Shown here in pieces: positions 36,913 to 46,197 of a stretch of DNA of 64,000 bases. How positions within the stretch are numbered: the first letter of the stretch is position 1; each line of letters opens with the position of its first letter. The stretch lies in contig NZ_KQ948877.1 in NCBI RefSeq assembly GCF_001514215.1, positions 1 to 64,000 on the forward strand. The letters are read 5' to 3'. The DNA is from Streptomyces bungoensis. Lineage in GTDB: Bacteria; Actinomycetota; Actinomycetes; Streptomycetales; Streptomycetaceae. The notes beneath the pieces were generated by a model, which saw only the letters and a list, made by a program, of their open reading frames with translations, searched no databases and had not been told where the DNA came from. The position numbers and the translations under genes are program-made.

Positions 36913-37893
36913 CTAGGACCGGGCCGCCTCCGGGTGGTGGTGGAGCCAGCCCTCCCACGCCGACGTGATCATGTCCTCGACGTCGTACTTGGCCTGCCAG
37001 CCCAGCTCCGTGGCGATGCGGTCGGCGGAGGCGACGACGCGGGCCGGGTCGCCGGGGCGGCGGGGGGTGACCGTCGGGGGGCGGTCGTAGCCGGTGACCG
37101 CGTTGACCTGGTCGATCATCTCGCGCACGGAGACGCCCTCACCGCGCCCGATGTTGAGCGTCAGGTCGTGGCCGGGAGCGGAGCGCAGGGCGCGGGCGAC
37201 GGTCACATGGGCCTCGGCGAGGTCGGCCACGTGGATGTAGTCGCGGACGCAGGTGCCGTCCGGCGTCGGGTAGTCGTCGCCGAAGATCCGCGGGGACGCG
37301 CCCTCGGTGAGCTTCTCGAAGACCATCGGGACCAGGTTCGACACGCTCGTGTCGGCGAGGGCGGGCCCGGCCGCGCCGGCCACGTTGAAGTAGCGCAGGG
37401 ACGCGGTCGCGAGACCGGTGGCCCGGCCCGTCGCGCGGACCAGCCACTCGCCGGCCAGCTTGGTCTCCCCGTACGGCGACAGGGGCAGGCAGGGGGTCTC
37501 CTCGGTCACGAGGTCCACGTCCGGCATGCCGTAGACCGCCGCCGAGGAGGAGAACACGAAGGAGGCGACCTCCGCCGCCGTCACCGCCTCCAGCAGGACG
37601 CGCAGACCCTCCACGTTCTGGTGGAAGTAGTGCAGCGGCCGCTCCACCGACTCGCCCACCTGCTTCTTCGCCGCCAGGTGGACGACCCCCGTGACCTCGT
37701 GCTCGGCGAGCGTGCGCGCCAGCCGCTCGCCGTCCAGGACCGAGCCCACGACCAGGGGCACCTCCTGCGGCACCCGCTCGCGCACGCCGGAGGACAGGTC
37801 GTCGTAGACCACGGTCCGCTCACCCGCCTCGGCCATCGCGCGTACGACGTGCGCCCCGATGTACCCGGCGCCGCCGGTGATCAGCCAGCTCAT
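36913..37893 (-). CDS. galE: UDP-glucose 4-epimerase
   Basis: 326-residue short-chain dehydrogenase of the GalE group, interconverting UDP-glucose and UDP-galactose. The NAD-binding GGAGYIGAHV is at residues 7-16; catalytic Tyr and Lys sit in SPYGETKLAGE with the Ser in FSSSAAVYG. Product-side motifs RYFNVAGA and DYIHVADLAEAHV are present. GAGAGGAA lies upstream of the ATG. Within the cluster it would supply UDP-galactose for wall-polymer glycosyltransferases; no other gal genes are adjacent. Confidence 0.93.
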   Translation of the reverse strand: MSWLITGGAGYIGAHVVRAMAEAGERTVVYDDLSSGVRERVPQEVPLVVGSVLDGERLARTLAEHEVTGVVHLAAKKQVGESVERPLHYFHQNVEGLRVLLEAVTAAEVASFVFSSSAAVYGMPDVDLVTEETPCLPLSPYGETKLAGEWLVRATGRATGLATASLRYFNVAGAAGPALADTSVSNLVPMVFEKLTEGASPRIFGDDYPTPDGTCVRDYIHVADLAEAHVTVARALRSAPGHDLTLNIGRGEGVSVREMIDQVNAVTGYDRPPTVTPRRPGDPARVVASADRIATELGWQAKYDVEDMITSAWEGWLHHHPEAARS

Positions 37894-37964
37894 CTACGGC
37901 CGTTCCTCTCGTTCCCTGCTGCCCGTGCTGTCGTGTCCGTGCCGTCGCATCCGTGCCCGCCCGC

Positions 37965-39575
37965 TCAGTGAAGCAGGCGGCGGAGCCTGCCGCGGGCCAC
38001 CTTGGTGACGCCGCGCACGCCCGTCGCCACGCGCAGCGCCAGGGCGCCGGAGTGGGTGGCGTACGGCTGGACCAGCAGCACGCCGTACCGGGCGCTCGGC
38101 ACGGCCTGCCGGCGCAGGCGGCCGGCGCCCGCGAGGGCGTGCGCCGTGGCCCGCCGGGACGCGCCGTCGGCGAAGCGCACGGTCACCCGCAGGTCCCAGG
38201 TGCCCTCGCCGAGCCCGGCCAGGTCGACGGGCAGCTCCGCCGACCAGCCGTCCGGGCCGGAGGGCGTGAGGGCGGCCGTGGCCCGCCGGGCGGTGCCGCC
38301 GCCGTTCCGGGACCGCCACTCCACCTCGACCTCGCGCGGCCCGGCCTCGGCCACCCGCCCGTACAGCTCGTGCAGCCGCAGGCACAGCCGGCTGCCCCGC
38401 GCGCGGGGGCGCAGTTCCGCGTCCACCGCCACCGGGAGGAGCCCGGTGCGCCGGGTCAGGAGCGGGGCGAGACTCACCTGCGGCAGGTCGGCGGACCAGA
38501 CGGGGGTGCCGTCGGAGGTGCGGGCGTAGGGCGGGAGCAGCCGGGCCGGCCGCGCGGCGAGTTCCTTCAGGCGCGGCAGATCCCGTGGCTCCGGGGACTC
38601 CAGGACGATCCGCCCGAGGAGCCGGCCGGGCCCCCCTGGGTTCAGCTCCCAGTCGGCGGCGTCGTAGCGCGTGAGGTACTCGCGGGTGTGCGCCCACCAC
38701 GCGCGCTGGTACTCCGCGTCGCGCAACCCCAGCTCGCGGACGTACATGCGCACCTCGTGGTCGAGGAACTTCGTCCGCGCGGCCCGCGCCAGTTCCTTCT
38801 GCCCGGAGCTCAGCAGGATGTCGTACGCCAGCTCGCACGCCCGCGTACGCGCCTTCCAGTTGTCGACGCACCCCCGGTCGAGGGAGAGCGACAACCGCTC
38901 GGCGGACCGGCGCACGTGCCACACGTAGACGCGGTCCGGGATCAGCGCCATGCGCGGCGCGGCGGCCAGGACGCGCGCGGTGAACACGATGTCCTCGTAG
39001 AGGAAGCGCCCCTCGGGGAAGCGGATGCCGTGGGTGTCCAGGAACGCGGTCCGGTACAGCTTGTTCACGCACAGGGTGTCGTGGACGAGCCGGGGGTGCT
39101 GGGCGGGGCGCGCGAGGACGGCGGGTTCCGCGTAGAGGGGCGCCTCCCAGGGCTGCTCCCGTCCCGAGGGCAGCTCCCGGCGCACGCACAGCCCCGCCGT
39201 CACGTCGGCGCGCGCCTCGGCCGCCGCCGCCAGCAGCGCGTCCACCGCGCCGGGCGGCAGCAGGTCGTCGCTGTCCAGGAACATCACGTACGGCATCGTC
39301 ACCGCGTCGATCCCGGTGTTGCGGGGGCTGCCGCAGCCTCCGCTGTTGGCGTCGCGGCGCACCACCCGCAGCCGGGGCTCGCCGGCCGCCAGGCGGTCGA
39401 GCAGCTCGGCGCTGCCGTCCGTGGAGCAGTCGTCCACGGCGACGACCTCCCCCACGGCCGGCCCCTGCGCGAGGGCGGAGCGGACGGCGTCGGCCACGTG
39501 GGCGGCGTCGTCGTAACCGATGACGACGACGCCGACCTGAGGTGCCGGATGCGGGGCTCGCGTTTCTGGATGCAT
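37965..39575 (-). CDS. Family 2 glycosyltransferase with C-terminal domain
   Basis: 536-residue GT-A enzyme. Strand VGVVVIGYDDAAHV, VDDCSTDGSAE and the metal site MFLDSDDLLPPGA are intact; FPEGRFLYEDIVF is equivalent to the paralogue at 30.2 kb. The C-terminal 250 residues are beta-rich. A GTG nine bases upstream is possible. It is likely a cytoplasmic transferase building or decorating the wall polymer, sharing the arrangement of the first GT2 in the cluster. It is in the same orientation as galE with a 71-bp gap. Confidence 0.85.
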   Translation of the reverse strand: MHPETRAPHPAPQVGVVVIGYDDAAHVADAVRSALAQGPAVGEVVAVDDCSTDGSAELLDRLAAGEPRLRVVRRDANSGGCGSPRNTGIDAVTMPYVMFLDSDDLLPPGAVDALLAAAAEARADVTAGLCVRRELPSGREQPWEAPLYAEPAVLARPAQHPRLVHDTLCVNKLYRTAFLDTHGIRFPEGRFLYEDIVFTARVLAAAPRMALIPDRVYVWHVRRSAERLSLSLDRGCVDNWKARTRACELAYDILLSSGQKELARAARTKFLDHEVRMYVRELGLRDAEYQRAWWAHTREYLTRYDAADWELNPGGPGRLLGRIVLESPEPRDLPRLKELAARPARLLPPYARTSDGTPVWSADLPQVSLAPLLTRRTGLLPVAVDAELRPRARGSRLCLRLHELYGRVAEAGPREVEVEWRSRNGGGTARRATAALTPSGPDGWSAELPVDLAGLGEGTWDLRVTVRFADGASRRATAHALAGAGRLRRQAVPSARYGVLLVQPYATHSGALALRVATGVRGVTKVARGRLRRLLH

Positions 39576-39619
39576 GGGGTCCACGGGTCGGGAGCGTAGA
39601 TTCGCTCGGTAATACCCCG

Positions 39620-40891
39620 TTAAGAGACGCTTAGCGCTCTACCCGGAAGACGGTCTGAATCGGGTCGGGGTTCCGTCGCGGGCGAGGTTCTTCCGGCCGG
39701 CGTCCGCGCCGAGCGCCACAGCCGGACGAAGGACAGCACCGCGGCGGCCCCCAGCAGCCCGTTGCGGGTCAGCATCAGCAGGCAGCCCGTCCAGGTGCCG
39801 TCGATCACCTCGCCGTAGAACACCGGGTACGCCAGCGAGCTGACCGCGGTCGCCGCGAGCACCAGCACGGCCACCGGGCGCTGGCCGGTGTGCCGCGAGG
39901 TCAGGCAGACGGCGGCGAGCCCCACCAGCCAGATCATGTACTGGGGGCTGATCACCCGGCTGGTGACGGTGAACAGCAGCACCGCCGCGAGCGCCGCGTC
40001 GTACGGCGTCGCCGGGTTCCAGTGCCGCGCCCGCAGCCGCCACAGCACCAGCAGGCCGAACGCGGCGGCGGTGAGCGCCAGCGACAGGCCGGCGACACCG
40101 TGCACGTACGGGCCGACCAGTTCGATCGCGCCGTACTGGTAGATGGGCCGGCCAGGCCAGCCGGCGTGCCGCGCCAGGTTGAGCGCCGTGCCCCCGAACG
40201 ACTCGATCTGCACGCCCCGGCCGCCCTGCTCCCCCAGGAACGCCAGCGAGTTGTCGAACGAGACGGCGAGCAGGGCGAGGCAGGCGCCCCCCGTGGTCAC
40301 CGCCCACCCCCACGTCCGGCGGGTCGCCGGGCCCCGCGGGGTGCCCAGCAGCACCAGGGCCGGCCACACCTTCACCAGCGCGCCCAGGGCCACCAGGACG
40401 CCGCCCGCACGTGCGGACCGCGTCAGCGCCAGCAGGGAGACGACCGCGAACGCGGTGACCAGCACGTCGTAGCGCGCGAGCGGCAGTTGCAGCAGCAGCG
40501 GCAGCCCGCAGGTCCACAGGGCCGCGCCGAGCAGGCTCCGTCCCGGACGCGTGCCCGCGCGGACGAGCGCCGCCGTGATCAGGGCGTCCGCGGCCAGTGT
40601 CAGCGCCACGAACGCCTGGAAGTACGTCAGCCCGGGCAGCAGGCCCGGCGCGAGGAGCACCGCGCCGGCGCCCGGCGGGTACTGCCACATGCTGTCGTGC
40701 GCCGGGAACGCGCCGTGCGTGAGCACGGCGTACCAGTGGGCGTACAGCCGCCACACCTCACGCGGCACCGCGCCCCCGCCGAGCAGGGGCGAACCGTCGT
40801 GCGTGAGCAGCCAGGCCATCAGGGCCCGGGTGGCGAGCCAGACGGCGGTGAGGGCGAGGACCGGGCCGGGGGTGACACGGAGACGCTTCAT
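39620..40891 (-). CDS. GT87-like polyprenol-linked mannosyltransferase family membrane protein
   Basis: 423-residue membrane protein with about ten helices (for example VLALTAVWLATRALMAWLLT, ALLLFTVTSRVISPQYMIWLVGLAAV). The QYMIWL and the aspartate-containing first loop fit the DUF2029/GT87 family, which uses polyprenyl-phosphate sugars on the extracytoplasmic face. The start MKRLRVTPGPVL is chosen for its hydrophobic lead; an upstream ATG at 40954 adds 21 residues. There is no clear ribosome site. It is divergent from the next GT-C-like gene with a 90-bp gap. Confidence 0.75.
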   Translation of the reverse strand: MKRLRVTPGPVLALTAVWLATRALMAWLLTHDGSPLLGGGAVPREVWRLYAHWYAVLTHGAFPAHDSMWQYPPGAGAVLLAPGLLPGLTYFQAFVALTLAADALITAALVRAGTRPGRSLLGAALWTCGLPLLLQLPLARYDVLVTAFAVVSLLALTRSARAGGVLVALGALVKVWPALVLLGTPRGPATRRTWGWAVTTGGACLALLAVSFDNSLAFLGEQGGRGVQIESFGGTALNLARHAGWPGRPIYQYGAIELVGPYVHGVAGLSLALTAAAFGLLVLWRLRARHWNPATPYDAALAAVLLFTVTSRVISPQYMIWLVGLAAVCLTSRHTGQRPVAVLVLAATAVSSLAYPVFYGEVIDGTWTGCLLMLTRNGLLGAAAVLSFVRLWRSARTPAGRTSPATEPRPDSDRLPGRALSVS

Positions 40892-40985
40892 CACGTGGGA
40901 GGGTAATCCGCGCGGATGGTGTATCCCTGCCGATACGCCGTCATTGACCGGCAAAGATTGGCTAATCGCAATAGATCGGGCCGTG

Positions 40986-42953
40986 ATGGGCGTCGGGCCT
41001 CAGGTGGAAGAGCAGTCGGGCGGGGTGTCACGGGCCGGCGGTGCGGGCCGGACGCGGCCCGCCGTCGCCGTCGTGGTGCCCGCGGTGGTGATGGGCGCCC
41101 TCGGGCTCTGGGGGCTCGACCGCGGCGGGATGTGGCGCGACGAGGCCGTCACCTTCCAGGTGGCGCGCCGCACGGTGCCGCAGATCTGGCGGCTGCTGCA
41201 CGGGGTGGACGCGGTGCACGGCCTGTACTACCTCCTCATGCACGCCGTGCTCGCCGTCCACCCCGGCGAGGTCGTGCTCCGGCTGCCGTCCGTGGGGGCT
41301 GCCGCGGTGACCGCGGCCCTGGTGGCCGCGCTCGGCACCCGGCTGCTGCGGCCGCGGGCCGGGCTGGTGGCCGGGCTGCTGTACGCGATCACGCCGATGG
41401 CCGGGCACTACGCGCAGGAGGGCCGCTCGTACGCGCTGGTCGCGGCCGGGGCGACCGCGGCCACCCTGCTGTTCGTACGCGCCGTGCAGGACGGCGGCCG
41501 CTGGCGGGCGTACGGCGTCGTCCTCGGCCTCACCTGCTGGCTGCACGAGTTCGCGGTGTTGGTGCTGCTCGCCCACGCGGTGTCGCTGGCGCTGGCCCGG
41601 CCGGGGGCGCGGGTGTGGCGGGGCTGGGGATGCGCGGCGGCCGCGGTGTCCGTGGCGCTGCTGCCGATGGTCCTCGTGTCCCACGCCCAGTCGGCCCAGC
41701 TGGCCTGGCTGCGGCAGCCGACGCCGGCCACGGCGCGGAACGTGCTGCGGGCGTTCCTCGGCGGCCCGGCCCCGGCCGTGTACTGGACGTGCCTGACGCT
41801 GGCGGTGCTGGGCCTCGCGGGGCTGGTGGGCCTCCGGTCCGGGCTGACCTGCGCGCGGGTCGCGCTGCCCCTGGCCGTGGTGCCCCCGGCCACGCTGATG
41901 CTGGTGTCCCGGCTCGCCCCGCTGTACGTCGACCGGTACGTGCTGTACGCCCTCTCGGGAGCGCCCCTGCTGGTGGCGGCGGGCGCCGAGCGGGTGGACG
42001 GAGGCGTACGCCGCCTGTGGTCCGCCTACTCCCGAAAGTCCTGTTCCTCGCAGGCCTTGAAGTTCACCCGACCGAGGGAAGCGGCCACCGTCCCGCCGCA
42101 GGCCTGGGAGTTCACTCGATCGGAGGAGGCGGCTGCGGCCCCGCCGCAGGCGGAGTTCACCCGACCGGGGGAAGGCGCTGCCGTCCCGCCGCAGGCCTTG
42201 GGATTCACTCGACCGAGGGAAGGCGATGATGTCCCGCCGCAGGCCCTGGAGTTCACCCGACCGGGGGAAGTGGCTGCGGTCCTGCCGCCGGGCTCGGAGT
42301 TCACCCGATCGGGGGGAGCCGCCGCGGCCCCGCGGACCGGCCTCCGTGACGGCGGGGTGCCCTCGCCCCCCGGCGGGCCTCGGCCACTCCGCCGTGGCCG
42401 TCTCCGCCTCGCCCGGGCGGGTGCCTCCGCCCTGGCCGTCGCCCTCGGGCTCGGGCTCGCCCTGAGCTGTCAGCTCCCCGTACTGCGGGCCGACCGGGAT
42501 CCGGGCCGGCGGCCCGACGATCTCGGCGCCGTCGCGCGGGTCGCCGCGCGGGAGGTGGGGCCGGGGGAGGCCGTGCTGTTCCTGCCGGTGCGGATGCGGA
42601 ACGCGGCGCTCGCCTACCCGGGGGCCTTCCGGGGCGTGCGGGACGTGGCCCTGGCGGAGCCGGGGGACCGGTCCGGGACCCTGTACGGGCGGGAGGCCGG
42701 CGCCGGGGTGCTGCGGCGGCGGGTGGCCGGGCTCGGCCGGGTGTGGGTCGTCGGTGATCAGGCGCTGCTCGACGGGCGCCGGCGGCCGTCGGATCCCGCC
42801 GAGCGAGCGGAACTCGACGCTCTGGCGCAGGCGTTCGTACCCGGTGCGCAGTCCACGCGGGGCGGGGCGACCGTGCGGCTCTACGTCCGCCGGGCCCGGC
42901 TCAGCCGCAGCTCTGCGCCTCGTGCAGTGCCGCCGCGTCCAGGGCGCCGGTGA
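40986..42953 (+). CDS. GT39/PMT-like membrane glycosyltransferase with internal 16-residue repeats
   Basis: 655 residues. The N-terminal 350 residues are polytopic with an ArnT/PMT-type first loop (GGMWRDEAVTFQVARRTVPQ), whose acidic Asp-Glu is typical of GT-C catalysis. Residues 360-445 are six tandem copies of a 16-residue unit (consensus FTRPxEaaAVPPQALE). A final transmembrane helix (about 480-500, ALAVALGLGLALSC) and a soluble extracytoplasmic tail follow. It is likely a polyprenyl-phosphate-sugar transferase acting outside. Its 3' end overlaps ohrR (convergent) by 53 bp. A GTG one codon upstream is an alternative start. Confidence 0.75.
   Translation: MGVGPQVEEQSGGVSRAGGAGRTRPAVAVVVPAVVMGALGLWGLDRGGMWRDEAVTFQVARRTVPQIWRLLHGVDAVHGLYYLLMHAVLAVHPGEVVLRLPSVGAAAVTAALVAALGTRLLRPRAGLVAGLLYAITPMAGHYAQEGRSYALVAAGATAATLLFVRAVQDGGRWRAYGVVLGLTCWLHEFAVLVLLAHAVSLALARPGARVWRGWGCAAAAVSVALLPMVLVSHAQSAQLAWLRQPTPATARNVLRAFLGGPAPAVYWTCLTLAVLGLAGLVGLRSGLTCARVALPLAVVPPATLMLVSRLAPLYVDRYVLYALSGAPLLVAAGAERVDGGVRRLWSAYSRKSCSSQALKFTRPREAATVPPQAWEFTRSEEAAAAPPQAEFTRPGEGAAVPPQALGFTRPREGDDVPPQALEFTRPGEVAAVLPPGSEFTRSGGAAAAPRTGLRDGGVPSPPGGPRPLRRGRLRLARAGASALAVALGLGLALSCQLPVLRADRDPGRRPDDLGAVARVAAREVGPGEAVLFLPVRMRNAALAYPGAFRGVRDVALAEPGDRSGTLYGREAGAGVLRRRVAGLGRVWVVGDQALLDGRRRPSDPAERAELDALAQAFVPGAQSTRGGATVRLYVRRARLSRSSAPRAVPPRPGRR
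42048..42340 (+). repeat. Six in-frame 48-bp repeats inside the GT39-like gene
   Basis: The start TTCAC(C/T)CGA recurs at 42063, 42111, 42156, 42204, 42252 and 42300, i.e. 45-48-bp steps, keeping the reading frame. Units alternate FTRPREAA/FTRSEEAA/FTRPGEGA variants and CCGCCGCAGGC; the last unit is degenerate. Confidence 0.9.
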
Positions 42954-43389
42954 GCCGGTCGAGGTGCTCGCGCAGCTCGCCGATCTCCTCCAGGCCGAAG
43001 CCGGTCGCCGCGGCGATGCGGCGCGGCACCTCCAGGGCCCGCTCGCGCAGCGCCGCCCCCTGATCGGTCAGCCGCACCCGGACCGACCGCTCGTCCTCCG
43101 CGCTGCGCTCCCGCCGTACCAGACCGGCCCCCTCCAGCCGCTTGACCAGCGGCGAGAGCGTGCCGGAGTCCAGACGCAGGTGCTCGCCCAGCTTCTTGAC
43201 CGGCAGGTCGCCCTGCTCCCACAGCACCAGCATCACCAGGTACTGCGGATAGGTGAGCCCGAGGTCCTTGAGGACGACGCGGTAGACGCCGTTGAAGGCG
43301 CGGGAGGCCGCGTGCAGGGAGAAGCAGATCTGGCGGTCCAGGCGGAGCCAGTCCGCGTCGGAGGCGGCGGGGGTCGGCGAGGCGGTCAT
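42901..43389 (-). CDS. ohrR: OhrR-type MarR-family peroxide sensor
   Basis: 162-residue MarR-family repressor. The conserved redox Cys (about residue 22) lies in LDRQICFSLHAASRAF, matching the OhrR reactive cysteine, and the tyrosines in LGLTYPQYLVML partner it. The winged helix is SGTLSPLVKRLEGAGLVRRE. Oxidation of the Cys by organic hydroperoxides is known to release DNA. An ATG at 43416 would add 9 residues. It is divergent from ohr with a palindromic operator in between. Its 3' end overlaps the GT39-like gene. Confidence 0.92.
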   Translation of the reverse strand: MTASPTPAASDADWLRLDRQICFSLHAASRAFNGVYRVVLKDLGLTYPQYLVMLVLWEQGDLPVKKLGEHLRLDSGTLSPLVKRLEGAGLVRRERSAEDERSVRVRLTDQGAALRERALEVPRRIAAATGFGLEEIGELREHLDRLTGALDAAALHEAQSCG

Positions 43390-43418
43390 GGGTCCAGGAT
43401 AGCTCTGGTGGGCCATTT

Positions 43419-43432
43419 AGTTGTGCACAACT
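43419..43432. promoter_or_regulatory. Palindromic OhrR operator
   Basis: AGTTGTGCACAACT is a perfect 14-bp palindrome between ohrR and ohr. TTGTGC within it can serve as -35 for ohr, with TCTACT (43444-43449) as a -10 at 17-bp spacing, so bound OhrR would block ohr and its own gene. A degenerate second half-site TTAATTGTG follows. Confidence 0.75.
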
Positions 43433-43515
43433 TAATTGTGTGCTCTACTTATGGCCGTGAGGCGGCCGGACCGGGCCGCCGGACACACCCCGACTTCCGA
43501 GAGGGATGGTCTTCC

Positions 43516-43929
<414 letters not shown>

Positions 43930-43957
43930 CACCCGGAACGCGGTGACCTGCCCGGCC

Positions 43958-46189
43958 TCAGATCGCGGCCAGCAGGTCACCCCCCACGGTCTGGCCCGGG
44001 ATCCGCACAGTGGCGCTCCCGGGCATCGGCTCGCCCAGCAGCAGCGCCCGCACGACCCGCTCGGCGGCCCGCCCGTCGTCGAACTCGCAGAACCGGCCCC
44101 GGAAGTCCGCCCGCAGCCGCGCCGACTCCTCGTCCCGCCAGGCCCCGGAGGCGAACAGCCAGGTCAGCTCCCGGTAGGAGCGCGAGACGTGCCCCGGCGC
44201 CTCCGCGGTGATGTCCAGGTAGGCGCCCCGGCTCGCGGTGAACGCGGCCCAGTCGTCGGCGTGGACCACGATCGGCCGGTCCAGGTTGGCGTAGTCGAAC
44301 ATCAGGGCGGAGTAGTCGGTGACCAGCGCGTCGGAGGCGAGCATCACCTCCTCGACGTGCGGCTCGTCCGTCGCGTCGACCACGGTCCCGCGCCGGGCCA
44401 GGTCCGCCAGGCCCATCCCGCGCGCGGGACCGCTCGCCAGCGTCGGGTGCAGCCGCACGACCAGGGTGTGCCCCTCGCCCAGGTCCGCGGCGAACCGGGC
44501 CAGGTCGATCCGCTCCACGTGCCCGCCCCGGCGGTAGTCCCGGCGGGTCGGCGCGTACAGCACCACCGTGTGGTCCTCGGGGATGCCGTGCCGCAGCCGG
44601 AAGTCCCGGCCCGCCCCCTCGCCCGCCCGGACCAGCACGTCGTTGCGCGGGCTGCCGGTGCGCACCGAGGTGAAGTGGCAGGGGTAGGCCCGCTCCCAGA
44701 CCAGCTCGGAGTGGCGGTTGGCGACCAGGCTGTAGTCCCAGCGGTCGGCCCGGCGCAGCATCTGCGGCACGCTGAACCCGTGCCGCGCGCCCGGCTTGGT
44801 CAGCAGGTCGGCGCCCATGTACTTCAGCGGCGTGCCCCGGTGCGTGTGGATGTGCACGCTGCCCGGCCGCTTCACCGGACCGCCCGGCCAGTTGACGTCG
44901 TTCACCCAGTACGCGGCCCGCGCCGCCACCGCGTGGAAGCGCGCCGAACCCGGTGTCACGTGGTCGACGCCGGGCGGCAGGGAGTCCACCACGTCCTCCC
45001 GCACCACCCACACCCCGCGCAGCTGCGGGGCGATCTCGCGCGCCATGGCGTGGATGGCGGCCGGGTCACCGCTCACGCCCCCGTGGTGGGCGGACGAGTA
45101 GACCACCAGGTGGGGGTCGAGGGGCAGTCTCGACCGGGCGGCATACCAGGCCCCCCGGGTCCGCGCCGACACCGCCCGCACCGTGCGCTGCCGGTTCCTC
45201 TCCGCCACGGCGCGCACCTCGCGCAGGCCCCGCAGCGCCGCGTACGACGCGTAGGGCGCCGACGCCAGCAGCCGCATCTCGGTGCCGCGCGGCCCCTCCG
45301 GCGGGGTGAACCCTTCCGGGAGGTGGCGGCGGTGGAAGGCGCGGATCTCGCGGTAGAAGTCCGGGCGGTCCGCGGGCGTCACCCGGTCCGGGCGGGAGAG
45401 CACGAACAGCATGTGGTCCAGCGCCCGTTCGAACAGCAGCGGCCGCGCCCACACCAGGTCGGGCCGCTCCTGGAGGAAGCCGAACAGGCCCTCGTACTGC
45501 CGGAAGATCTCGAAGTGCCGGCGCCCCGGCGTCCTGGTGATCGCGCCCTGCCGGCGCTGCCGGTACTCGACGCCGATCCGGTTCAGGCAGACGATGCGGT
45601 CCGCGAGGACCATCGACCGGTAGGTGACCGGCGCGTCCTCGTACAGTCCCGGCCCGTACTCCAGGCCGTGCTCCTGGAAGAACGAGCGCCGGTACGCCTT
45701 GTTCCACGCGACCAGGAACAGGCCCGCGTACTCAGGCCGTTCGCGCAGGCTGAAGGCGTCCGGGCCCGCCGCCTCCAGCAGGGCGGAGGCGTCGCTGCGA
45801 CCGCCCCGGCCCCACCAGTGGGTGCGCACGTGGTCGAAGACCAGGACGTCCGGGTCGCCGGCCTCCGCGAGCCGGCCGGCGACGGCTGCCAGCAGGCCCG
45901 GTGTGTAGGCGTCGTCGCTGTCGAGGAAGAGGACGTAGTCGCCCTTCGCCTGTTCCAGGCCGGCGTTGCGGGCCCGGCCGAGGCCGACGTTCTCGGACAG
46001 GTGCAGCACCCGCACCCGCGGGTCGAGGTCGGCGTACTCGTCGAGGATCGCGCCGCAGCCGTCGGGCGAGCGGTCGTCCACGGCGACCACCTCGAAGTCG
46101 CCGTACGACTGCCCGAGCACCGAGTCGAGGCACTCGCGCAGGTATCCCTGCACCTTGAAGACGGGGACGATGATGCTGAAGCGGGGCAC
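43958..46189 (-). CDS. TagF-like bifunctional polymerase (copy 2), HGTPLK His replaced
   Basis: 743 residues. The N-terminal GT2 domain (MPRFSIIVPVFKVQGYLREC, VDDRSPDG, YVLFLDSDDAYTPG) is intact. The C-terminal glycerophosphotransferase-type domain has HTHRGTPLKYMG, where the catalytic-type His is Arg451, while LVVRLHPTL (His581) and LVTDYSALMFDYANLDRP remain. It may be impaired, or have altered specificity. The start is GTG at 46189, only 8 bp after copy 3, and it is the last of a three-gene operon of paralogues. It likely contributes to wall glycopolymer synthesis at the cytoplasmic face. Confidence 0.82.
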   Translation of the reverse strand: MPRFSIIVPVFKVQGYLRECLDSVLGQSYGDFEVVAVDDRSPDGCGAILDEYADLDPRVRVLHLSENVGLGRARNAGLEQAKGDYVLFLDSDDAYTPGLLAAVAGRLAEAGDPDVLVFDHVRTHWWGRGGRSDASALLEAAGPDAFSLRERPEYAGLFLVAWNKAYRRSFFQEHGLEYGPGLYEDAPVTYRSMVLADRIVCLNRIGVEYRQRRQGAITRTPGRRHFEIFRQYEGLFGFLQERPDLVWARPLLFERALDHMLFVLSRPDRVTPADRPDFYREIRAFHRRHLPEGFTPPEGPRGTEMRLLASAPYASYAALRGLREVRAVAERNRQRTVRAVSARTRGAWYAARSRLPLDPHLVVYSSAHHGGVSGDPAAIHAMAREIAPQLRGVWVVREDVVDSLPPGVDHVTPGSARFHAVAARAAYWVNDVNWPGGPVKRPGSVHIHTHRGTPLKYMGADLLTKPGARHGFSVPQMLRRADRWDYSLVANRHSELVWERAYPCHFTSVRTGSPRNDVLVRAGEGAGRDFRLRHGIPEDHTVVLYAPTRRDYRRGGHVERIDLARFAADLGEGHTLVVRLHPTLASGPARGMGLADLARRGTVVDATDEPHVEEVMLASDALVTDYSALMFDYANLDRPIVVHADDWAAFTASRGAYLDITAEAPGHVSRSYRELTWLFASGAWRDEESARLRADFRGRFCEFDDGRAAERVVRALLLGEPMPGSATVRIPGQTVGGDLLAAI

Positions 46190-46197
46190 TGCTGGAG

